64,000 nucleotides of DNA from contig NZ_VWWL01000010.1 in assembly GCF_011752995.1 (NCBI RefSeq), positions 241,612-305,611 on the forward strand. The letters are read 5' to 3'. The notes under the pieces were generated by a model. That model did not search any database and had not been told where the DNA came from. It saw nothing but the letters and a program-made list of their open reading frames with translations. A program made the position numbers and the translations under genes. Positions 1-8,893 of this stretch are shown here, piece after piece. The DNA is from Burkholderia sp. Ax-1724 (GTDB lineage Bacteria; Pseudomonadota; Gammaproteobacteria; Burkholderiales; Burkholderiaceae). The stretch's first letter is position 1. Each line of letters begins with the position of its first letter.

Positions 1-476
1 TGTATGACCGTCCTGGTTTTCTCCTGCGACGTGCCTACCAGATATCGTCGGGCGTTTTTGAGCAGGAGTGTCGGGAGTTGTCGTTAACTCCCGCTCAGTT
101 TGCGGTTTTGTCGGTACTCGCGGCCACGCCGGGCATCGATCAGGCCCGCCTGTCCAGGTGTCTTGGATTCGACAAGGTCACGGTGATGTACGTGCTGCGC
201 GGTCTCGTCGAAAGAGGATTGATGACCCGGGATACTGGCACCGGCCGGGGGCGTCGAATCGCGCTGGCGCTGACCAAAAAGGGCGTTGCCTTACTCGAAG
301 AAGCCCAGGCTCCCACCGAGCATGCTTCGGCGTCGCTCATGGATTGTTTTACGGAAACTCAGCAGAAGCAGTTCATCAAGCTGCTCAAGATATTGACGAC
401 CTCGTTAGAGGATCGGGCGCGTGCACCGTTGATCATGCCGGAGTTTCCAGCGGACGAGAGCGTCGTACAGGAATAA
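1..476 (+). CDS. MarR family transcriptional regulator, 5' end outside window
   Basis: The reading frame is open from base 3 with no start codon that fits the family, so the gene begins to the left of the window. The visible part opens with DRPGFLLRRAYQ, typical of the first helix of MarR proteins. A winged-helix follows (LTPAQFAVLSVL, then a recognition region DKVTVMYVLRGLVERGLMTR and a basic wing TGRGRRIALALT). An internal TTG at 78 would remove helix 1 and is unlikely to be the start. MarR proteins are dimeric repressors, often of catabolic or efflux genes that respond to aromatic acids. It converges on the dehydratase gene and may regulate the adjacent catabolic cluster; that is inference. 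Confidence 0.85.
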   Translation, partial: YDRPGFLLRRAYQISSGVFEQECRELSLTPAQFAVLSVLAATPGIDQARLSRCLGFDKVTVMYVLRGLVERGLMTRDTGTGRGRRIALALTKKGVALLEEAQAPTEHASASLMDCFTETQQKQFIKLLKILTTSLEDRARAPLIMPEFPADESVVQE

Positions 477-507
477 AGCTCTCGCCGGCCGCACGTTATC
501 GTTTGAT

Positions 508-1659
508 TTAGCGCTCGATTTCCGGACTGGCCAGAGCCGGCGCAATGCCGGCAAAACCCGCATACTGCCGCAGAAGCGATTCATCCAGATCGAGTCCCAG
601 CCCCGGGGCATCCGGCAGTGCGATGAAGCCGTTTTCGGGAATCAACTGAGCCGGGCAAATCTTCGTTGCAAAATCGGCGAACGGCAGATAGTACTCGGTC
701 AACGTAAAGTTCGGCATGACTGCTGCGGCATGCACGGTCGCATTGAGCGCGATCGTGGTCGAATTGAAGTTGTGAGGCGAGATGGCGACATAGTGGGGTT
801 CCGCCATCGCTGCGATTTCCTTCAGCTCGAGAATGCCGCCGACGTTGCAGATGTCCGGATTCAGAATATCGGCGGCCCGACGCTCGAGCACCGGCTGGAA
901 TGCGGCTTTGCCGTAGAGCGTTTCGCCCGTCACGACCGGAATGCCGACCTTGCTGCGAACTTCCGCGAGTGCGTCGACGTTCTCGGCCCAACACGGTTCT
1001 TCGTACCAGTACAGATCGAACGGTTCCAACTGACGCCCGAGACGGCTTGCCGATCCCGCGTTGAGGCGTCTGAGCATGTCGAGCAGGATATCGACCTTGG
1101 GGCCGACCGCGTCTCGAACCGCGCGAATCACGGAAACGACGTGATGTTCATGCTCCCGCGGTACGTACGTTCTCCAGGTGCCCGGTAGCGGCGACAGCTT
1201 GATGGCGGTGAAGCCCTTCTCGACGACTGCCGCGGCCGCCTCGCCATACTCTTCGGGCGTCTTGCAGTGATCGCTCCAGCCGTTCGCATAGACGCGAATC
1301 TTCTCGCGGCATTTGCCGCCGAGCAGGTTATAAACCGGCTGCCCGCAGGCTTTGCCGACGATATCCCACATCGCCTGCTCGATGGCGCTCTGCGCGCAAT
1401 AGAGTTCGAACGAGCTACGCCGCTGAGCGAAATCGTCCTGGACGATTTGAGTGAAATGCTTGATGTTGAATGGACTGCGGCCGAGGCATGCCGTGCCGAG
1501 TTCATCGATCTGGGCGACGATTGCCCGATCGCGTCCGCGTAACGTATACGCCTCGCCCCAGCCGTGGATGCCGGCATCGGTCAATACCTTGACGAAAATC
1601 CAGGTCCGGCTGCGGAAGCCGGGATCAACGGTATAGCATTGAATCGAAGAGATCTTCAT
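508..1659 (-). CDS. Enolase-superfamily (mandelate racemase/muconate lactonizing) acid-sugar dehydratase-like protein
   Basis: 383 residues, the full length of the family. The capping domain is at about 1-120 and the barrel follows. The spacing of active-site residues matches D-galactonate dehydratases: Lys154 (AIKLSP), metal ligands Asp194, Glu220 and Glu246 (GETLYG), and His296 (SPHNF). The position two residues after the first metal ligand, His in galactonate dehydratases (DxH), is Leu196 here (DMLRR instead of DMHGR). The expected reaction would be dehydration of an aldonic or related acid to a 2-keto-3-deoxy acid, but loss of this His makes the chemistry uncertain. It is the last gene of the minus-strand operon, 47 bp after the RraA-like gene. 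Confidence 0.85.
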   Translation of the reverse strand: MKISSIQCYTVDPGFRSRTWIFVKVLTDAGIHGWGEAYTLRGRDRAIVAQIDELGTACLGRSPFNIKHFTQIVQDDFAQRRSSFELYCAQSAIEQAMWDIVGKACGQPVYNLLGGKCREKIRVYANGWSDHCKTPEEYGEAAAAVVEKGFTAIKLSPLPGTWRTYVPREHEHHVVSVIRAVRDAVGPKVDILLDMLRRLNAGSASRLGRQLEPFDLYWYEEPCWAENVDALAEVRSKVGIPVVTGETLYGKAAFQPVLERRAADILNPDICNVGGILELKEIAAMAEPHYVAISPHNFNSTTIALNATVHAAAVMPNFTLTEYYLPFADFATKICPAQLIPENGFIALPDAPGLGLDLDESLLRQYAGFAGIAPALASPEIER

Positions 1660-1706
1660 GTTCCGGAGTAGGAGGAGTCAGTCGGAAAGGGATGCCTCGA
1701 ATCGAC

Positions 1707-2405
1707 TCAAATGGGCAGGCCTTTTGCTCTCAGAACCGCGTCGAAGCGTTCCGGGTCGGACGTTCCCGTGCGATTCGATTCCCGTATGGCGTCCTCGCGT
1801 TTCAGATGCTCGAGCGTCTTGCGCAGAATGCGCTCGGCGTCGTTGGCCGGTACTGCAACCACGCCATCCGCATCGCCCACGACGATATCGCCGGGAAGAA
1901 CGGCCAGGCCGCCGCAGACCACGGGAATATTGATTTCTCCGGGACCGTCTTTGCTCGGTCCGCGACTCGTGTGGCCGCGCGCATAGCAAGGCATGCCTTC
2001 TTCGGCCCACTCGACGAGATCGCGAACGGCGCCGTCGATGACGAGACCCGCGAGACCCTTCGCGATGCAGGTGGTGCGCATCAGGCCGCCGACGAGCGCC
2101 TGAGTGATGTCGGCGCCGCCGTCGATGACCAGCACGTCGCCACGTTCCACGAGCATCAACGCCTTGTGGATCATGAGATTGTCGCCGGGCCTCACACGGA
2201 CGGTGACCGCCGGACCGCACATGCTCACGTCGAGGCCGCTATGGTATTGCCGCAGCCCGTACGTCCCCACGTTTCTGCTCATGGCGTCGCCAATGGCCGC
2301 GGTGGGAAGTGCCTTGAATGCTTCGATGATGTCCTTGCCGACCGACGGCACACGGGGATTGATACGGTAGCCGGCGGGCCAGTCAAGATTCGCGCTTTGA
2401 GTCAT
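1707..2405 (-). CDS. RraA-like / 4-hydroxy-4-methyl-2-oxoglutarate aldolase family protein
   Basis: 232 residues. The fold and motifs match the class II pyruvate aldolase branch of the RraA family: GDNLMIHKAL, the VIDGGAD strand, and VIDGAVRDL containing the conserved Arg128-Asp129 pair used for pyruvate and divalent metal binding in HMG aldolase. Known members cleave 4-hydroxy-2-oxo acids or decarboxylate oxaloacetate; RraA proper is an RNase E inhibitor. The catabolic context (dehydratase downstream, CoA-transferase upstream by 38 bp) favours an aldolase that releases pyruvate. The substrate cannot be read from the sequence. Confidence 0.85.
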   Translation of the reverse strand: MTQSANLDWPAGYRINPRVPSVGKDIIEAFKALPTAAIGDAMSRNVGTYGLRQYHSGLDVSMCGPAVTVRVRPGDNLMIHKALMLVERGDVLVIDGGADITQALVGGLMRTTCIAKGLAGLVIDGAVRDLVEWAEEGMPCYARGHTSRGPSKDGPGEINIPVVCGGLAVLPGDIVVGDADGVVAVPANDAERILRKTLEHLKREDAIRESNRTGTSDPERFDAVLRAKGLPI

Positions 2406-2443
2406 TTCGATATCTCCAGTTTTTTGCAGTCGTCATTCACGCT

Positions 2444-3643
2444 TCAGATGGCTTTCGCTGTTCTGAGCCGTTCGATGCGATCATCATCCAAACCGAGTTC
2501 GTGCAGGATGTCAACGGTGTCGGCGCCCAGGGTTCGCGGCGGAAAATCGACCGAGGGATCGTTCCCGTCGATCTTCACGCCGGTCCGCACCAGATGCAGG
2601 TCACGATCGACGCCGGGCACGTTCCTGAATTCGCCGACCATGCCGCGTTCCGCAATCTGCGGTTGGGCAAGCGCCTGCGACACCAGGTAGACGGGCCCGG
2701 ACGGAACGTCGACGTCGTTGAGCAGATCGCACCACTCATCCGCTCCGCGGGCGGCGAGGGCCTGTTCCAGTTCATCACGAAGTTCGTAGCGGTTCTTCAG
2801 GCGGGCATGACGTTCATGGAAACGCTCGTCCGTATAGAGGTCCGGACGTCCTACGGTCCTGCAAAGCGCTTCGAACTGTTCCTGCTTGTTGGCGGAGATA
2901 TTCAGCAGGCCGCTACCGGTCTTGAAGGCACCCGACGGGCTGGCCGTAATGTTCTCGTTGCCCATCGGCGCGGGTTCTTTTTTTGCAATGAGCATGTTCG
3001 ACATGGCCCAACCCATCGAGACCATGGTCGACGCCAGCATGGAGACATCCAGGTACGTACCGCCCGTTCGATCGGGTTGTGCCAGCGCGGCCGCCACCGC
3101 AAATGCCGCGGTCAGACCGCCGACCGTGTCGGCAACGGGATAGCCGACCCGGTAAGGTGCCGTGTCGGGCGCCCCGGTGATGCTCATCACGCCCGACATA
3201 CCCTGGATGATCTGGTCGTAAGCCGGACGCGCCGCGAGAGGACCGTCCTGCCCAAACCCGGTGATCGCGCAGTAAACCAGACGCGGATTGACTTCGAGAA
3301 GATCCTTATAGCCGATGCCCAACCGGTCCATTACGCCCGGACGAAAGTTCTCGACCACGACATGGGCGCTTTTGACGAGCGTGCGGAAGATCTCCTTTCC
3401 CTCAGGGTGCTTGAAGTCGATCGTGACCGAGCGCTTGCCGGCATTCTGGGCGAGATAGGAGATGCCCATGCCTCGCTTGACGAGTTCGGGATCGGCGCCG
3501 AGTTGACGGGCAAGATCGCCGCCTTTCGGATTTTCTACCTTGATGACTTCCGCGCCGAAGTGCGCCAACTGATGGCAGCAGAAGGGACCTGACAGCACGT
3601 TGGTCAGATCGAGTACGCGAAAGCCTTTAAGAGGAAATGACAT
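2444..3643 (-). CDS. CaiB/BaiF family (class III) CoA-transferase
   Basis: About 399 residues from the ATG at 3643, preceded by a purine-rich stretch. The longer open frame adds 28 unrelated residues. The N-terminal part GFRVLDLTNVLSGPF and the Rossmann-like AEVIKVENPKGGD segment are typical. Asp143 in AYDQIIQG corresponds to the catalytic aspartate of formyl-CoA transferase that forms the mixed anhydride. Class III enzymes move CoA between carboxylic acids such as oxalate, carnitine, succinate and itaconate. Located between the crotonase and RraA-like genes, it probably activates the pathway acid to its CoA thioester. The acid is unknown. Confidence 0.88.
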   Translation of the reverse strand: MSFPLKGFRVLDLTNVLSGPFCCHQLAHFGAEVIKVENPKGGDLARQLGADPELVKRGMGISYLAQNAGKRSVTIDFKHPEGKEIFRTLVKSAHVVVENFRPGVMDRLGIGYKDLLEVNPRLVYCAITGFGQDGPLAARPAYDQIIQGMSGVMSITGAPDTAPYRVGYPVADTVGGLTAAFAVAAALAQPDRTGGTYLDVSMLASTMVSMGWAMSNMLIAKKEPAPMGNENITASPSGAFKTGSGLLNISANKQEQFEALCRTVGRPDLYTDERFHERHARLKNRYELRDELEQALAARGADEWCDLLNDVDVPSGPVYLVSQALAQPQIAERGMVGEFRNVPGVDRDLHLVRTGVKIDGNDPSVDFPPRTLGADTVDILHELGLDDDRIERLRTAKAI

Positions 3644-3739
3644 GATGAATATTCTCTGCAGATTATCAGGAGTCCAATGCTGCGCGAATTCAGCGGCGAC
3701 TTCTCGACCGGGCGCTTTCGAAGTCAATTGACTGACGTT

Positions 3740-4465
3740 TTACGGAGTAGCGATGCGGCTCTTGATGCGTGCCGCGACGTCCTGTCCGTAATTCAGCGCG
3801 GCACGCCAATCCGTCGTAAATTCAGGGAGTTTTGCAAGCGCATACTTGGTCTCGTTCAGGACCTGGCGATCGAATTGGCCGATCTTGCCGGCCAACTCTC
3901 GCACGCGCGAATCGAGGTTCCCGGCGGGAACCACTTCATTGAGCAGCCCCCATGAAAGGGCAAGCTCGGCGTCGACCGGTTCCGTGTTGAAAAGCATCCA
4001 TCCGAGACGCTTCCGGTTGAGTCCGGACAAATGACTGGTGGCTGCCGACATGCTCGCAAACGCCGCGGATTTCAGTTCGGGCAGCCCGAATCGGGCATGT
4101 TCGCTGCCGACGGCCAGATCGCAAGCGTTCACGAGATTGACGCCGTAACCGAGCGCAAGCCCGTTGACTGCCGCGATCACCACGCCGGGAAATTCGCGGA
4201 TCGCCATGGCCAGATCGATGCCTTCCTGACCGGCGGTGTCCTGCCGGCCTTCGGCGAGAAATTGTGCGCGCTCCTTGATGTCCGCGCCGCAGCAGAACCA
4301 CTGATCCGAGCCGGTGATGACGACCGCGTTGACGTGTCCCGCAAGCGTTTCCAGCGCGGCTAACAGGTCAAGACGCGCGGACTGGTTCATCGCATTGCGC
4401 TTCTCCGCGCGGTCGATACGCAGATGAGCCCAGGTTTCGTGTTTCGACACGACGATATAGGACAT
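3740..4465 (-). CDS. Enoyl-CoA hydratase/isomerase (crotonase) family protein
   Basis: 241 residues from the ATG at 4465, which lies 2 bp after the stop of the preceding hydrolase gene and so is translationally coupled. Earlier in-frame starts lie inside that gene. The crotonase oxyanion-hole segments are visible (CCGADIKE and NGLALGYGVNL). The region after PEL, where hydratases carry the second catalytic glutamate, is divergent (LGWM rather than AMEM), so only one of the two hydratase glutamates appears to remain. It may act as an isomerase, lyase or atypical hydratase on the CoA ester made by the neighbouring CaiB-type transferase. Confidence 0.85.
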   Translation of the reverse strand: MSYIVVSKHETWAHLRIDRAEKRNAMNQSARLDLLAALETLAGHVNAVVITGSDQWFCCGADIKERAQFLAEGRQDTAGQEGIDLAMAIREFPGVVIAAVNGLALGYGVNLVNACDLAVGSEHARFGLPELKSAAFASMSAATSHLSGLNRKRLGWMLFNTEPVDAELALSWGLLNEVVPAGNLDSRVRELAGKIGQFDRQVLNETKYALAKLPEFTTDWRAALNYGQDVAARIKSRIATP

Positions 4466-4467
4466 GC

Positions 4468-5355
4468 TTACCGCTCCTGTGAACCGCTTGAAAAGCCATA
4501 CAGCGCGATCGGGTTGTCGACCAGAACTTTTCGGATCAATGCACTGTTCGGCGCCCATTCGCCGAGAAGATCGAGCAGGCGGGCATCGTTCGGCATTGGT
4601 TTTTCGCCGACCATGGCAGCGGGATGGGGCCAATCCGTTCCCCAAACGACGCGCTCGGGAGCGGACGTCAGCCATTCGGTCACCATGCGGCCGGTATCCG
4701 CATAAGAGGGCGCACCATCGAGGCTATCGTGATAGGCGCCGGAGAGCTTCATCCACGTCTTGCCTTTGTCGACGAGCCGGCGCAATACCGCGAATACTTC
4801 GTGGGATAGGCCGGCCGGTTGAGGGACGCGGCCGAGATGGTCGATCACGACAGGCACCGGGAGAGCCGCGAGATATTTTTCGAGCTGAACGTACGCGGCG
4901 CCGAGCGTGTGTACCTGAACGTGCCAACCTAGGGGTTCGATACGGCGAGCAAGCGCTTCGAGCTGATCGATGTTGGCGCCAGCGGGCCGCGAAAGATTGA
5001 ATCGAATGCCGCGAACGCCGGCGTCGTGCATTGCACGAATGTCCGCGTCGGGCGTTCGGGAATCGATAACCGCCACACCGCGAGCGTTGTCGCCGAACTG
5101 TTTCAGTGCGTCGACCAGACAGCGGTTGTCCGTGCCATAGCTGGACGGCTGCACGATGACGCTGCGGAAAATTCCGAGTCGCTTCTGCAGGATTCGATAT
5201 TGAGCGACTGTTGCATCCGCGGGGCGCAAGCTCGTTTCCGGGTCGTAAGGGAAGCGATTGTCGTAGATATGATGATGACAATCGACGCTCAAGGGCGGCA
5301 CTGACAGCGTGGCCGGCTCATCTCCCGCGGTCCATGTCGGAAGATGGGTCATCAC
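4468..5355 (-). CDS. COG3618-type TIM-barrel amidohydrolase (lactonase/PDC hydrolase-like)
   Basis: 295 residues. The N-terminal VDCHHHIYD carries the HxH metal motif of the amidohydrolase superfamily. The C-terminal GTDWPHP carries the conserved barrel aspartate. Family members include L-fuconolactonase, 4-sulfomuconolactone hydrolase and 2-pyrone-4,6-dicarboxylate hydrolase, so hydrolysis of a lactone or pyrone is the likely role. The start overlaps the stop of the upstream dehydrogenase by 4 bp (ATGA), and the stop lies 2 bp before the crotonase start. A pathway order dehydrogenase, lactonase, then CoA steps is plausible but inferred. Confidence 0.87.
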   Translation of the reverse strand: MMTHLPTWTAGDEPATLSVPPLSVDCHHHIYDNRFPYDPETSLRPADATVAQYRILQKRLGIFRSVIVQPSSYGTDNRCLVDALKQFGDNARGVAVIDSRTPDADIRAMHDAGVRGIRFNLSRPAGANIDQLEALARRIEPLGWHVQVHTLGAAYVQLEKYLAALPVPVVIDHLGRVPQPAGLSHEVFAVLRRLVDKGKTWMKLSGAYHDSLDGAPSYADTGRMVTEWLTSAPERVVWGTDWPHPAAMVGEKPMPNDARLLDLLGEWAPNSALIRKVLVDNPIALYGFSSGSQER

Positions 5356-6386
5356 GATTCCTTCTTCTGAATGGCGGCGCCCGGGTTGATGCCGATCCGT
5401 TCGAGACGGTAGGCACTTTCCAGATTGACCGAGCCGGGCGGAATCTCTCTTGCGGCCAGCGCGGAGATCTGTCGAACCGTATCCATCGTTTGGTGTTCGC
5501 GCGCTTCGGCGGTCATGCCGCCAACGTGCGGCATCGCGACCACGTCCGGACGTCCGATAAAACGCGACGATGGCTTCTGGTCGGCGGCGCGACCGACGTC
5601 GAGACCTGCGCCACGCAAATGACCCCGATCCAACGCCGCTTCGAGCGCATCTTCGTCGACGAGCTGGCCGCGAGAGAGATTGAGGAAGCTCGCCCCTTGC
5701 TTCATACGATCAAAGGCCGATGCGTTAAACAGATTCTCGGTTTGTGGCGTTGCGGCGGCTAGACATACGACGAAGTCGGAAGTGGACAGCACTTCGTCGA
5801 AACTGGCGGCCATATTGCCGAGCTTCGTCGGGTCCGCGAATGGATCGGATACTTTTACGGTCATGCCGAGTTGGCTTGCGAGCGCGGCGAGGCGAGCACC
5901 GATGACGCCGAACCCCACGATTCCGATGGTCGATGTACTGACTTGCAGACCTTTGGCAAGCGCGGGTTCTTCTCCGAGCGCATAGGCATGCCGCGCACGG
6001 GATACGCCACGCGCAAGATCGAAGATCATCGCGAGTGCCAACTCGGATACCGCCGTACCAAACCCGGCGCTGGCTCGGGTCACGAGAATGCCGCGCTCGC
6101 TTGCGGCGGGAATATCGACCGTGCTGATATCGACCGCGGCCCGGCAGAAAGCGATCAGGTCCGGCGATGCTTTGAACGTCTCCGACAAACCATGTGACGA
6201 GCGGTGAGCGAGGATGATCTGGCAGCCTTGCGCCGCTTCGGCGAGTTCTATCCCTTGAAGCACGCGGCCCGTGCCGTTCATGACGACTTCGACAACGCTT
6301 CTGAGTTTTTCAAGTCCGGCCGCGCTGTAGTAGCTCGCAAGCTCATAGTCCGTGTATGTAAGGAAAGCCTTAAGTCTGCCCGTCAT
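5352..6386 (-). CDS. D-isomer-specific 2-hydroxyacid dehydrogenase family protein
   Basis: 344 residues and first gene of the six-gene minus-strand operon. The NAD-binding segment VGFGVIGARLA carries GxGxxG. The catalytic Arg is in NLSRGQLVDE and the catalytic His in MPHVGG. The spacing agrees with the phosphoglycerate dehydrogenase/hydroxypyruvate reductase superfamily. The protein probably oxidises or reduces a 2-hydroxy/2-oxo acid. A second, only distantly similar dehydrogenase is transcribed divergently from the same ~200 bp promoter region. Confidence 0.88.
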   Translation of the reverse strand: MTGRLKAFLTYTDYELASYYSAAGLEKLRSVVEVVMNGTGRVLQGIELAEAAQGCQIILAHRSSHGLSETFKASPDLIAFCRAAVDISTVDIPAASERGILVTRASAGFGTAVSELALAMIFDLARGVSRARHAYALGEEPALAKGLQVSTSTIGIVGFGVIGARLAALASQLGMTVKVSDPFADPTKLGNMAASFDEVLSTSDFVVCLAAATPQTENLFNASAFDRMKQGASFLNLSRGQLVDEDALEAALDRGHLRGAGLDVGRAADQKPSSRFIGRPDVVAMPHVGGMTAEAREHQTMDTVRQISALAAREIPPGSVNLESAYRLERIGINPGAAIQKKES

Positions 6387-6490
6387 GACTGATCATCCTC
6401 CAAAGTAAATGCGCTGTTCCGGTATGGCGTAGCCGCGGATCGCAACTGCTCCGGAATCCGGACTACATCGTCATCACGCAATCGATAGGT

Positions 6491-6516
6491 GCATACGTTC
6501 TGATTAGGTAGTATGC
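6491..6516. promoter_or_regulatory. Inverted repeat GCATAC-N14-GTATGC in divergent promoter region
   Basis: Perfect 6-bp arms with centres two helical turns apart, in the 196-bp gap between the minus-strand operon and the divergent dehydrogenase. The geometry suits a dimeric GntR- or MarR-type regulator, both of which are encoded nearby. Binding is inferred. Confidence 0.4.
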
Positions 6517-6530
6517 TAACACTGAGAGAG

Positions 6531-6546
6531 AAATGTGGGTACATTT
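6531..6546. promoter_or_regulatory. Palindrome AAATGT-N4-ACATTT, candidate operator
   Basis: A perfect 6-bp inverted repeat about 40 bp before the start of the divergent dehydrogenase gene. Its right half (GGGTACATTT) resembles GGATACATTT upstream of the MFS gene, so both may bind the cluster regulator. Confidence 0.45.
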
Positions 6547-6582
6547 AGATCGTCTTTCTTTAACCAACCAGAGGTCTTCGCT

Positions 6583-7527
6583 ATGGCACATCGATTGCTA
6601 ATTCCCCAAGGTGCATTGCTTCCGGCGCTTCAGGCGCGTCTGGAGAAAAAGTACGACGCTCGCATTCTCCCCGCGGCGGCGCAGGATCAGGAGAGTTTCC
6701 TCAAGGCTGAAGGCGAAGGTATCGAGGCTCTCGCAACCAATCCGAAATTCGGGGCGCGCGCCCCGCTTCTGGATGCACTCCCGAATCTCAAGGTCGTGTC
6801 GAGTCTCGGAGTGGGTCTGGATGGACTGGACCTGGAATTGCTGCGCAAGCGCGATATCGCCGTCGGTTATACGCCGGAAGTACTCAACGATTGCGTGGCA
6901 GATATTGCATTCGCACTGCTGTTGGACGTCGCTCGCGGCATCACGAAAGCCGATGCGTTTGTGCGTCGTGGTGACTGGTATAAGGGCGGTTTCCCCATGA
7001 CCACGCGTGTTTCGGGAAAACGCCTCGGTATCATTGGCATGGGGCGCATTGGTTCGGTGATCGCGCGCCGGGCGCTCGGCTTCGACATGGAGGTTCGCTA
7101 TCACAATCGCCGCCCGGTCGAAGGAAGCCAATTTCAATACGCTTCAACACCCGTCGAACTGGCTGAGTGGGCGGACTTTCTCGTGCTGGCAAGTGCTGGC
7201 GGCGCCGCGACGAATAAGCTCGTATCGACTGACGTGCTGAATGCGCTCGGGCCGAAGGGTTATTTGATCAACGTTTCGCGTGGCTCGGTGGTCGACGAAA
7301 AGGTACTCATTGAATACCTTCGCGACGCGCGCATTGCAGGCGCGGGTCTCGACGTGTTCGAGCAGGAGCCGGGCGTGTCCGCCGAACTGGCAAGCCTCGA
7401 GAATGTCGTGCTGACTCCCCATGTGGCGAGCAATACGGTCGAGACTCGCGCCGCGATGATGCAACGCGCAGAAGACAATCTCGATGCGTTCTTCGCGGGT
7501 AAAGGCGTGGTCAGTTCCGCGCTGTAA
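6583..7527 (+). CDS. D-2-hydroxyacid dehydrogenase (glyoxylate/hydroxypyruvate reductase-like)
   Basis: 314 residues from the ATG at 6583, which has an AGAGG ribosome-binding site about 9 bp upstream; the GTG at 6535 lies in the candidate operator and adds unrelated residues. Motifs are complete: IGMGRIGSVIARR for NAD(P)H, INVSRGSVVDE with the catalytic Arg, and LTPHVAS with the catalytic His. Reduction of glyoxylate, hydroxypyruvate or a related 2-oxo acid is expected. It is transcribed divergently from the catabolic operon and ends in a clear terminator. Confidence 0.9.
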   Translation: MAHRLLIPQGALLPALQARLEKKYDARILPAAAQDQESFLKAEGEGIEALATNPKFGARAPLLDALPNLKVVSSLGVGLDGLDLELLRKRDIAVGYTPEVLNDCVADIAFALLLDVARGITKADAFVRRGDWYKGGFPMTTRVSGKRLGIIGMGRIGSVIARRALGFDMEVRYHNRRPVEGSQFQYASTPVELAEWADFLVLASAGGAATNKLVSTDVLNALGPKGYLINVSRGSVVDEKVLIEYLRDARIAGAGLDVFEQEPGVSAELASLENVVLTPHVASNTVETRAAMMQRAEDNLDAFFAGKGVVSSAL

Positions 7528-7563
7528 GTTGCGGTTTAGGTCTGGAAAATATGACGCAGGAAC

Positions 7564-7588
7564 AATGGCCCAGGATTGGGCCATTTTT
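7564..7588 (+). terminator. Rho-independent terminator after the dehydrogenase gene
   Basis: An 8-bp stem ATGGCCCA/TGGGCCAT with a 4-nt loop followed by five T residues, 37 bp after the stop codon. Confidence 0.9.
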
Positions 7589-7598
7589 CTTTCTCCAG

Positions 7599-7634
7599 AA
7601 AAAAGCGGGTTCGAATTTTCGGATTCGAACCCGC
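7599..7634 (-). terminator. Rho-independent terminator after the porin gene
   Basis: Read on the minus strand, an 11-bp perfect stem (GCGGGTTCGAA with its complement) and an 8-nt loop are followed by six T residues, just past the porin stop. Confidence 0.9.
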
Positions 7635-7660
7635 CAACGGCACGACTGCCGAACGCTGCC

Positions 7661-8749
7661 TCAGAAGCGCGTGATCATACCTAGTACAAAGGACGTCACG
7701 CTACCGCCGGGTTTGGTGGGCAGTCCCGCTCCTTGTGCGCCCGCCATCGAGAATGTCGCGCTGCTGCCATTGCGGACATGTCCTGCGCCGACATAGACGC
7801 CGGTTCTTTTCGACAGGGAGTAGTCGTAGCGAATCGCGTAGGTGGTGGAGTCCCCGGAACTATCGCCGAGTCGCTTGTATTGACCGAAGTCGAGCAGGAA
7901 CACGCCAGGACCAATATGGCGGATCAGCACGGACAAATCATAGAAGTTGTTATTCGGGTTCTGGAATGTCGCCGTGCTGGCACCGGCCACGTTCTGACCA
8001 CCGCGATGAGTCTGGAAGATGATGGAGGGTTGAATCCAGTCAAAGTCGTACATCATCGCTGCCATCACATAATTGCCCTGGATGGTCGTCGTACCCGCGG
8101 TCACGGGAGTCGTCGTGGCTGCACTTTGTTGAAGGTAGTTCAAGTCGGCGGAGAACTGGCCAAGACGATAAGCCAGACCTACGGAAACCGTTCTACCCAG
8201 CGACGCGGGAAGCGTCGGATCGCCATTCGAACCGTTGGAATAGCTGGCGCGCAACGTCAGTCCGGCAAATGTCGGCGAGTTGTACCGTATGGCATTGCTG
8301 TTTCGCGTCGTCCCGACAAAGAAGTAGTTGTTCGATGCATTGCCCCAGCCGAAGGTGGAGAGGGGACCCTGAGCAAACGTGATCAAGGTCGTAAAGAAAG
8401 GCGTGTAATTCAATCCGAACTGGATTTGACCAAAGGGTCCGTTCAAGCCGACCCACGCTTCGCGACCGAAAAGATTCCCCGAACCCGCAATGGATCCCGT
8501 GGTGGGATTGAAGCCATTTTCGAGCTTGAACAGGGCCTTGTAGCCGCCCCCGAGGTCTTCAGAACCCAACATTCCCCAAACCGATGGAGCCACATTGCTG
8601 CTATCGAGTCGGGTTGCACTGCTACCGGCGGCATTCCCCGTCTGGAGCGATACATCGGCTCGGCCATAGAGCGTGACAGAACTTTGCGACCATGCAGGAA
8701 GGCTGGCGCAGCAGGGTACCAGGCTGCAGGCCAGAATCCATTTCTTCAT
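7661..8749 (-). CDS. Gram-negative outer-membrane porin (OmpC/porin_4 family)
   Basis: 362 residues from the ATG at 8749; the longer frame adds four residues. A signal peptide (MKKWILACSLVP..., cleavage probably after PAWS) leads into QSSVTLYGRADVSL, the first strand of Burkholderiales trimeric porins. The chain ends in a C-terminal phenylalanine (LGMITRF), the Bam recognition signal. Repeated alternating beta-strand segments fit a 16-strand barrel. It presumably admits the substrate of the adjacent catabolic cluster; the next gene upstream encodes an inner-membrane carrier. Confidence 0.93.
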   Translation of the reverse strand: MKKWILACSLVPCCASLPAWSQSSVTLYGRADVSLQTGNAAGSSATRLDSSNVAPSVWGMLGSEDLGGGYKALFKLENGFNPTTGSIAGSGNLFGREAWVGLNGPFGQIQFGLNYTPFFTTLITFAQGPLSTFGWGNASNNYFFVGTTRNSNAIRYNSPTFAGLTLRASYSNGSNGDPTLPASLGRTVSVGLAYRLGQFSADLNYLQQSAATTTPVTAGTTTIQGNYVMAAMMYDFDWIQPSIIFQTHRGGQNVAGASTATFQNPNNNFYDLSVLIRHIGPGVFLLDFGQYKRLGDSSGDSTTYAIRYDYSLSKRTGVYVGAGHVRNGSSATFSMAGAQGAGLPTKPGGSVTSFVLGMITRF

Positions 8750-8786
8750 GACAATCTCCAAATATATTATGAGTAGTTCTACTAAT

Positions 8787-8800
8787 GGAAAAGTGTGTTC
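8787..8800 (-). promoter_or_regulatory. Candidate operator half-site upstream of the porin gene
   Basis: On the minus strand this reads GAACACACTTTTCC. It shares the CACTTTT core with the repeats upstream of the MFS gene and lies about 40 bp before the porin start. The match is weak and only suggestive. Confidence 0.3.
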
Positions 8801-8893
8801 TTGTTTAATTTATACGGGCGTTACTCTTTCCAATCGGGGAGCGAGAAGCGCGAAATCAGCTCAGTGCGTGAAGGCGTGCGCCGCCGCTTTTCG

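Noticed and set aside
7605..7634. GGTTCGAA...TTCGAACC resembling tRNA T-arms
   Set aside because: The arms form one 11-bp hairpin followed by a T-run, a terminator for the porin gene. No acceptor or anticodon arms are present.
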